Assembly (NCBI RefSeq): GCF_030463535.1
Contig: NC_132881.1
Location: 40,273,973 to 40,337,972 of the forward strand
DNA: 64,000 nt
Direction of reading: 5' to 3'
From: Salminus brasiliensis
Lineage: Eukaryota; Chordata; Actinopteri; Characiformes; Bryconidae
Below are positions 1-26,300 of the stretch, in pieces. Below the pieces are notes generated by a model. That model saw only the letters and a list, made by a program, of their open reading frames with translations, was not told the origin of the DNA and searched no databases. The position numbers and the translations under genes were made by a program. How positions within the stretch are numbered: the first letter of the stretch is position 1; each line of letters begins with the position of its first letter.

Positions 1-338
1 ATCTAAATAAAGCCAGCGGAGGTCAACGGCAGGTTAACAAGCGCACCGACCTAGCTAGATACAGATGTAGCGTTAGCCATGTTGGCTAACACCAGTAGAC
101 CTGTTGTAGACGTTTTACATACATTTAGATAGTTGTATTGTTTAATTCGCGGTTGGATGGACCGTGCTCAGTCACGAAGCGTTTATCGCAGCTATCGTCG
201 AGGTTATCTAATCGCTGCCTGGCGTGGATCAAGTGCTTGTAGCTGAACTTGTCTCAGTGTTGACAGACGCGACTGTAGAGACAGGCGCAGGTTGGTGCTT
301 CTCTGGGATTTACCTATAGCTACTTTCCTCCTGTGGAT
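1..338 (+). promoter_or_regulatory. kdm2a: Upstream/5' UTR region of kdm2a
   Basis: These bases precede the first coding exon and contain no convincing ORF. They must hold the 5' UTR and possibly the promoter of kdm2a, but the transcription start cannot be placed from sequence alone. The initiator is in TGGATATGG, a mediocre Kozak context; it is chosen because the 12 encoded residues match the KDM2A N-terminus and the exon ends at a good GTAGGT donor in the phase needed by the exon at 3491. Confidence 0.5.
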
Positions 339-15735
<15,397 letters not shown>

Positions 15736-16506
15736 CACACAGACACACGTACACAGATACACACGTGCTCTCACACAGCTGTGCTCTACGGGCTCCATCA
15801 CAGTGCTCCGACAAGATTCGAGCTCCCTCACGCAGTCTGGTTGAGAGGGTTGATGGATGGACAGAGGCCACGCCCCTGGGAAGAGGATGAAAGCACAGAG
15901 TCTGATGAAGAGAGTGATGTTCTTTTGTGCAGTATGACTGTCGGGAGACCAGGCATTCAGGCTCATCCAAAGCAACTTCTAAAGAAAAGAACAAGGCTCA
16001 TGCGCTTGAATCTGAAATCGAGACGTAAGGATCCAAATTAGCTAGGATTCTGTGGATGACCTAGTGACCTAGAGGAGCTGACCTCAAGAGTGTAGTCACA
16101 AAGTTTCAAAAATGTTGCCATGCATAAGGCCATTTCAGATATGGCTCTTATTGTCAACCAGCATTACCTTTTTGGGGGGGGGGCATTGTTAAACAAATGT
16201 CACACTTGACCTGCATAATTCTGTAGGACAAAGAAGGCAACAGCCTGCACTTAAATTTGAGTGCCAACAGAAAATTGACTCGCCTTCAGCCTAAATAGTT
16301 TAGAAAATGGCTTCTTTGATTCTTATCAACCTATTCTTCACTTATTGAATTTCCCTACTGTGTATTTATCTTCCTTTAGCTTTACCTTCAAATTTGTTTG
16401 GATTTCCATCTTCCGTTCTGTATGTTTTCATAGTGTGCATCTTTTTGTTCTCTTACGAAACTACAGGCTCCGTCTTTAAATGCAGCCTGTAGTAATATTT
16501 GTTTAG

Positions 16507-16548
<42 letters not shown>

Positions 16549-16560
16549 AAAATAAAAATT
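15736..16560 (+). other. kdm2a: kdm2a 3' UTR
   Basis: Sequence after the stop codon, with a roughly 35-nt T tract (16508-16543) shortly before an AATAAA at 16551-16556 that is a plausible polyadenylation signal. An 86-codon open frame at 15781-16041 lies inside and is treated as chance. The exact cleavage site is not visible. Confidence 0.55.
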
Positions 16561-16765
16561 CACTTCATCCAAGATTCGTGGCTATGTAACTTTTTTTGTG
16601 GCTGTTGATGCCAGTCTTTTTGTAGCGGTGTTAAAAACGTGTCTGTCTGAAGATCTGTTGGAGGTGTTGGTTCTACTGGATCATGCCAGGTACATTTTAC
16701 TTTGCATTCAAGGGTATTGAATTATTATTATTTTTTTGGTATGCTTGTGTTGTAAAAAAAAATCA

Positions 16766-16798
16766 TGTATGTATGTATGTATGTATGTATGTATGTAT
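16766..16798. repeat. (ATGT)n microsatellite at the transposon's left edge
   Basis: Tandem ATGT units directly abut the left arm of the Tc1 element; the right flank continues TATGTATGTC, so the element probably inserted at a TA inside a pre-existing ATGT array. Confidence 0.9.
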
Positions 16799-16800
16799 CT

Positions 16801-17003
16801 GAAAGTATTCATACCCCTGGCAAAGTTTGACTTAAATTTACTTTTATTTAACCAGAAGTTATATTTTTGCCTTGAAACGACACAGGCATCTCCCAGGAGA
16901 TAACACGATGATGTACAAGAGGCATCATTGTGGGAAAAAGTATTTCTCAGCTTTTATACACATTTGAACAAAAAGTGGCATGTCCAAAATTATTCATACC
17001 CTT
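16801..17003 (+). repeat. Left terminal inverted repeat of the Tc1 element
   Basis: It starts GAAAGTATTCATACCCC and ends at TATTCATACCCTT; it pairs with 18186-18390 in opposite orientation. Outer (from about 16801) and inner (from about 16986) direct repeats are presumed transposase binding sites. Confidence 0.9.
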
Positions 17004-17167
17004 TGAAAACTGTCACAGTATATGGGAAAATCCAAAGTTCTATACCATTCCAAATAGTCCAAGCTGTTTTAAAGCATCCTAATTACCCTGATTCATTGGG
17101 AACAGCTGTTTTAATCAATTCAACAGGAGAAAAACAGCAGCTCTCTGCAGTTGGTTTGTGGACAGTC

Positions 17168-18184
17168 ATGGCTAAGACAAAGGAGCTCACTAAGGACCTG
17201 CGGCTGTGCATTGTGGCCGCTCACAAGTCAGGAAAGGGCTATAAAGCCATATCAAAATGTTTTCAAGTTCCAGTGGCTACAGTGCAAAGTATTATTAAAA
17301 AATACAAGAAGTTCCGCACTGTGGAAAATCTCAGAAGATGTGGTCGGAAGCCAAAAGTGACACCTGTGCTGGCCAGGAGAATAGTGGGAGAGGTGAAGAA
17401 AAATCCAAGGATCACCACCAAGGCCATCCTGGTGAATCTGGACTCTGCTGGTGGCGACATCTCAAGGCAGACAGTTCAACGGACACTGCACACTGCTGGG
17501 TTCCACGGACGCAGGCCAAGGAGGACACCACTTCTCCAGAAAAGGCACACAAAAGCCCGCTTGACCTTTGCAAATGCTCATCTGGACAAAGAAGACTTCT
17601 GGTGTTCTGTTTTATGGTCAGATGAAACAAAAATTGAATTGTTTGGCCACAATGATGTGTGCACCATTTGGCGTAAAAAAGGAGAAGCCTTCAACCCTAA
17701 GAACACCATCCCCACTGTCAAACATGGTGGTGGGAACCTAATGTTTTGGGGATGTTTTTCAGCCAATGGACCAGGGAACTTGATCGCAGTAAATGGCACC
17801 ATGAAAAAAGAGCAATACATCAAGATTCTCAACAACATCAGGCAGTCTGCAGAGAAACTTGGCCTTGGGAACCGGTGGACATTTCAGCACGACAACGACC
17901 CAAAACACACAGCCAAAGTGGTGAAGAAATGGTTAGCAGACAAAAACATTAATGTTTTGCAGTGGCCCAGCCAGAGTCCTGACTTGAATCCAATTGAGAA
18001 TCTGTGGAGGGAGCTAAAGATCAGGGTGATGGCAAGGAGACCCTCGAACCTCAAAGAGTTGGAGCTCATCACTAAAGATGAATGGGCAAAAATACCAGTG
18101 GAGACATGCAAAAAGCTGGTCAGCAATTACAGGAAACGTTTGATTGCTGTAATAGCCAATAAAGGCTTTTATATTAATTATTGA
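17168..18184 (+). CDS. Tc1-family transposase, intact DD34E
   Basis: Cut-and-paste transposase of 338 residues starting MAKTKELTKDLRLC, the standard start and length for the family; the frame is open further upstream, but that part lies in the inverted repeat. The N-terminus is a paired-like helix-turn-helix pair (about 1-110) with a GRKPK linker motif. The catalytic triad is complete: D152 (LWSDETKIELFG), D242 (FQHDNDPKH) and E277 (PDLNPIENLW), with 34 residues between the last two. No frameshift or stop is present. Whether it is mobile today depends on the left terminus, which looks eroded. Confidence 0.95.
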   Translation: MAKTKELTKDLRLCIVAAHKSGKGYKAISKCFQVPVATVQSIIKKYKKFRTVENLRRCGRKPKVTPVLARRIVGEVKKNPRITTKAILVNLDSAGGDISRQTVQRTLHTAGFHGRRPRRTPLLQKRHTKARLTFANAHLDKEDFWCSVLWSDETKIELFGHNDVCTIWRKKGEAFNPKNTIPTVKHGGGNLMFWGCFSANGPGNLIAVNGTMKKEQYIKILNNIRQSAEKLGLGNRWTFQHDNDPKHTAKVVKKWLADKNINVLQWPSQSPDLNPIENLWRELKIRVMARRPSNLKELELITKDEWAKIPVETCKKLVSNYRKRLIAVIANKGFYINY

Positions 18185-18185
18185 G

Positions 18186-18399
18186 AAGGGTATGAATAAT
18201 TTTGGACATGCCACTTTTTGTTCAAATGTGTATAAAAGCTGAGAAATATTTTTTCCCACAATGATGCCTCTTGTACATCATCGTGTTATCTCCTGGGAGA
18301 TGCCTGTGTCATTTCCAGGCAAAAATATAATTTCTGGTTAAATAAAAGTAAATTTAAGTCAAACTTTGACAGGGGTATGAATACTTTCGGGCATGACTG
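18186..18399 (-). repeat. Right terminal inverted repeat of the Tc1 element
   Basis: Begins two bases after the transposase stop codon. Contains the complement of the left arm and, unlike it, keeps the terminal block ending GCATGACTG before a flanking TA. Confidence 0.9.
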
Positions 18400-18412
18400 T
18401 ATGTATGTCAGA

Positions 18413-18535
18413 GCGCCGGGCTATCAATAACAGGGTTGTGTGTTCGATTCACTGTTGGGGCCCTTGAGCAAGGCCCTTTACCCTCTTTGCTCCCCAGGCG
18501 CTGGAGTTGGCAGCCCACCGCTCGATTATTTTTTG
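18413..18535 (+). mobile_element. tRNA-headed SINE fragment
   Basis: Shows a B-box-like GTGTTCGATTC after a tRNA-like stretch, then the teleost SINE body with CCCTTGAGCAAGGCCCTTT and TGCTCCCCAGGCGCTGG. The A-box end is poor, so the 5' end looks truncated. Too diverged and too long to be a tRNA gene. Confidence 0.7.
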
Positions 18536-19619
18536 ACTGAGGAATGAATAGTAAGAGCTCGTGCTCCCATACTTTTTGGCAAAAGCTGTGTCTATTGTTA
18601 TTTTTAAATGTCAGTATAATTTAAGTTTAAGCACGCTCCCAGCTTATGAGAGGCTCTATATATATTAAAAATATAGAGCCTGGTCTGATTTGTCTGGATT
18701 TAGGCACACAGATGGTAGGGGCAGAAATTGGAACCAGCATCTTATATCCCATGAACCCATCTGCCTTGTTTCTGCCTGTAGTTTCACAACTTTTAATCAT
18801 ATTTGTTTCTCAAATTGGATCCGGGGAAGTGACTGTCTGCACCATTACTTGCAAGCGATGGGATCAGATTTATGTGTCCGGACAGTACAAACCTATCTGC
18901 ACGGGTTGCTGTGGTAACATGGGTGCTAATGAGCTGCCTTCACACATGGGAGCAGGAGATTGAGCTTGCTCTGGATTTGATGTGGTTGTTTTCTGTGATG
19001 TAAAAGAAACGTGGACTCAGCAGTTCAAATCCAATTAGAACTGTGTTTTAAACCACCTTTTGAATATGGTTTGGGTCAGATTTGCAAAAATCTGATTTAA
19101 TGTGTTTTTTGATGTCCTGATGTATCAAAAAACAACCTGGATATGCCAAAAAATGGGATTTGGACTAGTTGTCTAAACATAGCCTAAGAGGCTGAAGTTC
19201 ATTCTAAAGTGATCAATCTATTAATCAAGTAATTAGATCAATCATGAATATTAACAGCATTTCCGAACTGTGGCAGTAAAATATCTTGGTCAGAGGAGGG
19301 GGATAAGTCGTACAGAGTACTGCACTGCTTTTCAGCTCATTTGGCTCATCTAAGACCCTAATAAAGTTGAAAAATAATCCTTTATTAGCATCTTTCATTT
19401 GACAGAAACGTCAGTCAGGAGAGGCAACAAGTGTGCAACATGTTTGTTATGGAAATGCAGTTTGGACATAATGTGTGCGCCACTGGACTGGACTGGCACA
19501 TTGGCTGTATTTCTTGAAACATGCACGGAATTGGTCACTCAGTTAAAAGTATCACTCTCACTTATGTTCAGCATCAATGTGACTGCAAGCTTAAAGATGA
19601 TCTCCTGAGCACATTATTT
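18536..19619. other. Intergenic, no gene seen
   Basis: AT-rich sequence between the SINE fragment and the MITE-like element. Short open frames at 18646-18963 and 19399-19608 have no recognisable domain, splice context or codon pattern. Confidence 0.6.
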
Positions 19620-20139
19620 AAAGGAGCATTAGTCAATTTTGCTGCCAAGAAATGTGCTAAAACAAGGGTTAACATTGGAAAAGTTTTTCCCAAATAAAGA
19701 TGAATTATTACTTGCAAAGGGGGCAAAGCTGCATGCAGAATTAGGTATGTAAAGTAAAGCTTTAGCTGAGAAACATAGTGGCTGATCTTATTAAAAAGAT
19801 CTGCTTTGAACAGCAAATTCACCCCATTCTACACTATTCTTGCAGCAGCAAATCCTTCTGAGACAAATTCTAGGTGTTTTATAGGTTTGTAAGTTCACTA
19901 AAGAGAGGCTAAATGTTGTCGTGGGAAACACCTCATATCAGGGTAAAATGCTAACACCATCACTTCCTGCACAAATAGGAGTTTGATAACCTGCTCTAGT
20001 GAAACACCACCAAAGTACCAAGAAGAATCTGTAGAGTATGTGAGTAACATGATTTAGATTGTAGAGGTGTGCTCTAACCTTCCAGTGTTGTTCAATACTG
20101 ATTAGATTGTGTTTAATGAAACTTGACTAATGCTCCTTT
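19620..20139. mobile_element. MITE-like element with 17-bp perfect terminal inverted repeats
   Basis: AAAGGAGCATTAGTCAA at 19620-19636 is the exact reverse complement of 20123-20139, about 520 bp apart, and the interior has no coding capacity. I cannot see a clear target-site duplication, so the superfamily is not assigned. It lies just downstream of tcirg1. Confidence 0.6.
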
Positions 20140-20320
20140 TAGGAGAGACCTTCTTAAAAACCTAAACAAAGTTATATACATTGGGCTATATACATATTAC
20201 ATACTATACTATACATGGAATACATAAGACAAATGTCAATCCTACAAAATGAAGTTAAAAAAAAAAGGTTTTTACAGTGCAACATTAGTTTCAGAGTAAG
20301 AAAAGTTAGTTTGGCAAGTT

Positions 20321-23300
20321 TTAAAGGAGATGAATATTCGATGCAAATGAAAAAGGATTCAGTTTGTATCCTGTTCCACTGTAGAACTTGTTCTGGAATT
20401 CCACCCTAGATCAGGAAAAATGGTCAAAAGCAGGTATTTAGTTCAAAACTGCTCTAAAAGCAGCATGTTGTGGTATTTTCTTCCGAGTTACTCTACCATT
20501 GTGTGTGTGTGTGTGTTTCTCACCAGTGCAGACGCAGGGCATGCAAGAATGCAGACAGCCCCTCCATGACGAGCAGGATAGACACGGTAAGCATAGCGAA
20601 GAAGGAAAAGATCAGTGCCAGGATGACCGAGCCTATGTAACCTTGCCATGACAGAGAGATCCGCATCACCATCACCCACAGCACTTCCGAGAGCTCTGAA
20701 AAAGTATGCAGCAAGCGTATTTTTTTTTTTTTTACTCCTAACAGTATAACGAGCAGCTTGCTTAATCACTGTAGCGAAGTTCTGCCAATAGAATGGGACT
20801 CTCTAGAGCAGATATACATGTACCTGTGGGCACCATGCCTAATGCCAGGTGTGGGCTACAGGGCTATAAACCCCCCCAGTATTGTGTTCTCTGAAATGGT
20901 GGAGCACCATTCAATATTTGTGGAATGAGCTGAGGGTGAGGTGGGATGGTGATCACCAAACATCCTGACCTCACACTCTTGTTGCTGAATGCAATCAAAA
21001 TCTCACAGCAATGCTCATTTACTCCCAACAATAGCAGGATAGAACATTTTTAATATCTGATTTTGGAAGACGCAATGAATGAGCAGGGGTCCCAATATTT
21101 TTGTCCATATAGTGTGTATGCAAACATACATATACATGGATCATTTCAGCATTTGAGAAAAATCTGTATCACTGACATTTTAAATAATAAAATATACACA
21201 GTGTACAGATACATAAAACAATCAATTCCTACATATCGTGTCAATTTTCTTTTCTAAATATTAAAAAATCTTTCAGAAGTTGCAAGTGCAGTAAAATGTC
21301 CATGAGCACAAATTTAAAATGAACTAATAATAATGTAAACATACGTTTTTTACTGACACTTGATGCATGTTTTTGTACACTTGACACTTAGGGACAAACA
21401 GACTTTGTCAACCCTGTTATACTTTCATCATTCAGAAAGGAATAAAATATTTGCAAAATTCAAATATATATAAACAAATTTTGTTGAGAATGTATATATA
21501 TGCAGTGGTTTATATATATGCAATATCACATTACAATAAACTAAGGAAAGAGAACATAATTTACTGCATTGTTTTGTGCCATATAACCCAACAAAGTCAT
21601 CTGTTATCACTGTGTCAACCCTGTTTATTACCGTCAGCCCTATTATTTAAATATGACAGGGTTATTTTCATAGTTATTGTAATTATATAATAACTATATG
21701 CAGAACAGTTTTTGATAAATGCCTTCCTTTCACATAGTGATGTAATTTGTTTTTTCACATATTGTTTTATCAGAATTGACAAAATATGAAACTTCAGAAA
21801 TGTCCTCCAATGCTGAAATGACCCATAGATACATATATGCACACACAAATTTCCATAACTATGTGTGCATCCATGTAACTATGTGTTACTCACGTGCGTG
21901 TGCAAGACTAAGGGCCCACAACCGTAGGTAAGAAGCAGTGTTGGAGATGCAGCCCAGGCAGTATTCTATAGTGTGGATGGCTTGATGCATAAAGACCTCA
22001 GTCATGTCGAAATCCTGAGATACAGAGAAACAAAAGTAAATATACAGGGAACAGATATGACTTCCCACTCCCACTATGGTGCTTCTTCACTTCTTTCACC
22101 TTCACTTTCACGTTCTCTCCCCCGTTTCCTCTCTCAAGGTCTCCATGCTGGGCATTGATTGAGTTGGGGTCAGTCACTAGAGGGTGCTGCTCTCCCTGTC
22201 ATAAAAGTCAGTTACATGCTTGAACGCACCAATTGTGGCTAGAAAGGTTTGTTCACTACACACATTTTTGTTTCATATTCATACACCATTACCGTGGCCA
22301 TGTTCCTTCTGCATTTTAGGTAGAGGTGAATTGGCTTCCCCAGTAACAAGACAGGAACAGCACAGAAGGCTAAAACCACCAGCACCCGCTGCACTATCAT
22401 CTGCACAAGGAAAGAGAACGTCTGAATGAATGAAGGAATAAATATACTCATACAACTAAAAACTTTTCTGAGTTTTCACTGTACAAATACATTCTACACT
22501 GAGAGCTTTCTTTTTTTTTGGTTCCTGGGATTAGCTGTGGCTGGTTTCCTCAAAATCAATCAGTCTTCACAGGGTACAATAGCAAACCTGGCCAAAGTCA
22601 AAGCTAAGACAGAATCAGAAATACTTTATTGATCCCAGAAGGGAAACTGCAGCAGTGAGAATAGCTGGCTCACACATTCCCTATTTAAACCACAAAGGAG
22701 TACACTATGTTATACTGCCAGCTGTGGTTAAATCTGGTGGAGATGCATCTTTGACCTCCTCTGAGTGGTCCATGTGATTTTAATGATCCAATGATAATCT
22801 TGAGCCTTTTCATGTGGTCTAGTGAAATCCGAAAGTGATTGGAACAACAAAAATGAATGTTCGTGCAAAATGTAAACAGCCTTATCGTGTCTTCATAGAT
22901 TAAATAGCAAGTGAGCAGGTCGTTATGCATATGAAGTTTTCAACTGCACTGCAATCGGGTTCTAATTCGATTGTAGTTATTTTTGTGTGTGTGTGTTTTT
23001 TTTTTTTGCAAATGAGAAAGCGAAATAGAAGAAGAAATACAAAGAGAACCTGTCCTGGATAAAGGGGTGGGTTGTCTGGGTTCTCAGTGAACAGGAACAT
23101 GTCTATGAAGTGGATGAGGAGGCTCGGAGCACGGCTGGAGTCTTGTGGCCCGAAAGCAATCCACTTAAACACCACCATAAAAACCAGGTAGCCAAACAGA
23201 CAGAGCATGAACACGAGCTCAGGAATCAAAACCAGAAACACGCTGCTCATATCACCAAAATGCCTGCATAGAAAGAGAGAGAAGTATACAAAATAATGAA

Positions 23301-26300
23301 CAAGCTAAAGGCTTAAAATGTTAAGATGAAGAGCTCTGAGACAAACACAACAATATATTTGAGAGGAAGCTGTTACAGCACGTATTGGCTGCAGAAATCA
23401 CTCACAAGTGATTGAAAAAGGAAAGGCAGACTCCAAAAGTCATGTGAATGACCCCTATTATGACTGACATCTTCATCTTGTATGAATTGAGGAAGGTCAG
23501 GTGGTTATTTGCCAGCCTCCAGATCTTTGGTAGAAAGTTTAACAACAGGTTAACATTACAGTATTAAAACACTATACATTGCAGAATTGTAAATACTACA
23601 ATCAAAATGTTTTAATTGTGGATTTTATTCTGTTTACCGGATCTATGCCAAACGGGTAAGGACCCTGGAAGACTCCAGTGACGTTTGGGTCCAGAGAAAG
23701 GTACTGGTTTTCCTTCAGGGTGTCATCACTAAGAAAAAGACATTTACACTAAGTTAAATTTAGCTATATTGGACCTATATACTGTTGGTAGTACAGAGTT
23801 TAGTGTGCAAACTGCTCCAGCAAACCAAATTAAACATGTTAAAAAACATCTACCTCCAGTTGTAGTGCTGTATCATCGGTTTAAGGTGCCAGCCAGAGGG
23901 GAACGGACTGAGGCCTTTGCTGAAGCACTCATTATAGACAGCGCCGGTGTAGATAGAGAACAGCCCCATCAAAAGAATCAGATAGCGCCCTCCAAAAATC
24001 ATCCGCCACATCTGAGACAAGGACACGAATAGAACAGATGGCTGTATCAAATATGTGGATGATTTATTTTATTATATTATTTAACCTTAAAGTTAACCAG
24101 TCAGACCATTAAGGGCAAATTATTATTCACAATGATGACCTGGATTTACAATGGTGGCCTGGAAATACCACAAACCACTAAGAATTGTGTTCACTGTTGC
24201 TGGAACGTTGATTTAATTTCTGGAGAAGGGGGTAGATAAAGAACTGTGATTTGAGTTCTCTCAGGCAAACAAACCTCGTTGGTGCTGTCCTTCATTTTGG
24301 GGTCTCTTTCCTCGAGCAACATCCAGAGAGCTGCCAGGGTCATGAGAAAACCATGCCCAACATCTCCAAACATCACCGCAAACAGAAAGGGAAATGTAAT
24401 GATGGTATATACCGCTGAGGGAAGAACACACACAATGGTACAATGGTTGGTTGTAGTGGATGTGGAGATCAACTGAACTGAAGTGAACTGATCTTTTCAT
24501 TTTAATTTAATATTCTTAATCTGGACTGAATGATTTATGGGTCAAACAAACTGATTAGTATCACACATGCTTTGTTTTCATCTATCTGATGTTCTATGAT
24601 AAAATCAACATCACCCCCCTTACAAAATGTCGACTGGGGATTCTTAAGGACTGGTTTAAAAGACAGGAAGTGTAATACAACAGTGTAGATCTATTAAGTT
24701 ATATGATGGGAAACCTACACATAGGTCCACCCACGCAAATAAACGTTCCCACAGTCATCTAACTCTATGTGACTCTTGTTTATTTGCAGGCCTAAACAAA
24801 CACTCACTTAAGTAATAGCTTAAAGTAACAACTGGTCTAGTCTTGGTGTTACCTGGGTTGACTTCTCTGTATCTCGCCACACCATAAGCATCCACAATGC
24901 TCTGGAAGCCAGAAGTGAAGGCATTGGTGTTGAAGAGTGTAGGGGGAGAGGTGTTGGCAGGCAGGCGGTTATAGAACGAGTCCACACTGTTCCCGCTCTT
25001 CCTCTGTCAGTCATTTGTGATCGGTAAAAGCATAAGGAAACCGAAACATTAAGCATGTTCAAACGTGGATGGTTATTTTGTGGCAGTGGTTGCATGGAAT
25101 CTGAAGGAGTAATTATATTTGATGATGTCTGAATACTGTATGTCTTATTTGAAGTCATTTCCAACAATCAGTTGTGGCTTAATTTCACCTTAAAGGCTTT
25201 TAAGGCTTAAGGCTTAAGGGTTTTTCCCATTGTTGTACTTCACAAGCAAATTTTAACAATACATTTAGACATTTTGGTTTTGCCCCCTTTAACTCACCAC
25301 AATCTGCAGCCAGAGTAGTTATTGCATGTGATTGACCATATTTTGCATGGTAAAATGCATCTGAACGTGGAAGTGATGCTTCCATGTGTACTACCATGTT
25401 TTAATCACTAAATAAAAATCTCACAAGATTGCCTTTTATTGTTGGATGCAATACCGTAGTTCAGAACAGAACTTTTGTCTGATTTCATTAAGTAATACTT
25501 CTGAGTAGAAATAAAACTGTGTATTTCTACTTCTGTATTTTTATATTTAAAGTATATTTCTAGAAATCAGTATATTTATATTGTTTACTGTCATTTACAC
25601 ATTACAGAGCCTTACCGTGCCCTCTATCAAGGCACTCTGCAGCAGCAGCAGCTTGCTGACAGGGCACCAGGCCTCAGCAATCAGGCACTTGTCTGTTACA
25701 GAAGGGCTGCACAGGTTCAGGACCATCTGCACGGCCTTACACTTCTGCACACGCACCCTCCACTGGGGCAGAGCACACACACAGCGGGCCAGCAACTGCT
25801 GCATGTAACACTCCGTCTGAGACAGCACCTAGAGTGGTAGCAGAAAAGTTTGCCTATATAGTCTTCTATAATCAGACATGTATTTATAACTTATTTGAAC
25901 AAAATACCACCATGTTTTCCTTACTGTTCTGATGTCAAAGATTCTCCTTTGCAGTCCCTGCAGTATCTCATCTCTCTCCTCTGAACTCTCCGGGTACGCA
26001 AAGGTATGTGTATGGAAACTGTTAGGTGTGGCAACAGAGAAACAGTTAAAAGTGAGAGAATAAAGTAGACACCTGGCCTCCACTTGAGTGCATAAGTAAA
26101 TAGAAACATTACGAGAAATATCACATTACCAGTCACAGATCTTCTTTACTTTCTGGCCAATCTGCTCTCCCCAGAAGGATATCAGAAACACTGTCCACTG
26201 CACCATCTCCCCCTGTGTTTGAAAAATGAAAATTAGGCTGGTAATACAGACTGGTGACAAATTAAAAGGAAAACAGGAGTGGCATGTATAAAAATGCAGT

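Larger units (their letters stand above)
16799..18399 (+). mobile_element. Tc1-like transposon, IR/DR type, nearly complete
   Basis: About 205-bp inverted repeats (16801-17003 and 18186-18399) flank one transposase gene. I count about five or six mismatches between the arms, so the copy is young. Each arm has an outer and an inner direct repeat built on ATTCATACCC, the IR/DR layout. The right tip ends GCATGACTG followed by TA, the usual Tc1 target; the left tip has lost its matching first ten or so bases and runs into an ATGT microsatellite. It lies in the gap between the convergent kdm2a and tcirg1 genes and disrupts neither. Confidence 0.95.

Noticed and set aside
15781..16041. 86-codon frame after the kdm2a stop
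   Set aside because: It lies in the 3' UTR, has no splice context or known domain, and is best read as chance.
16928..17167. N-terminal extension of the transposase frame
   Set aside because: It is open by chance across the inverted repeat; the family start MAKTKELTK at 17168 gives the usual length.
18413..18485. Possible tRNA gene
   Set aside because: A B-box-like motif is present, but no cloverleaf can be drawn and the following body is a teleost SINE.
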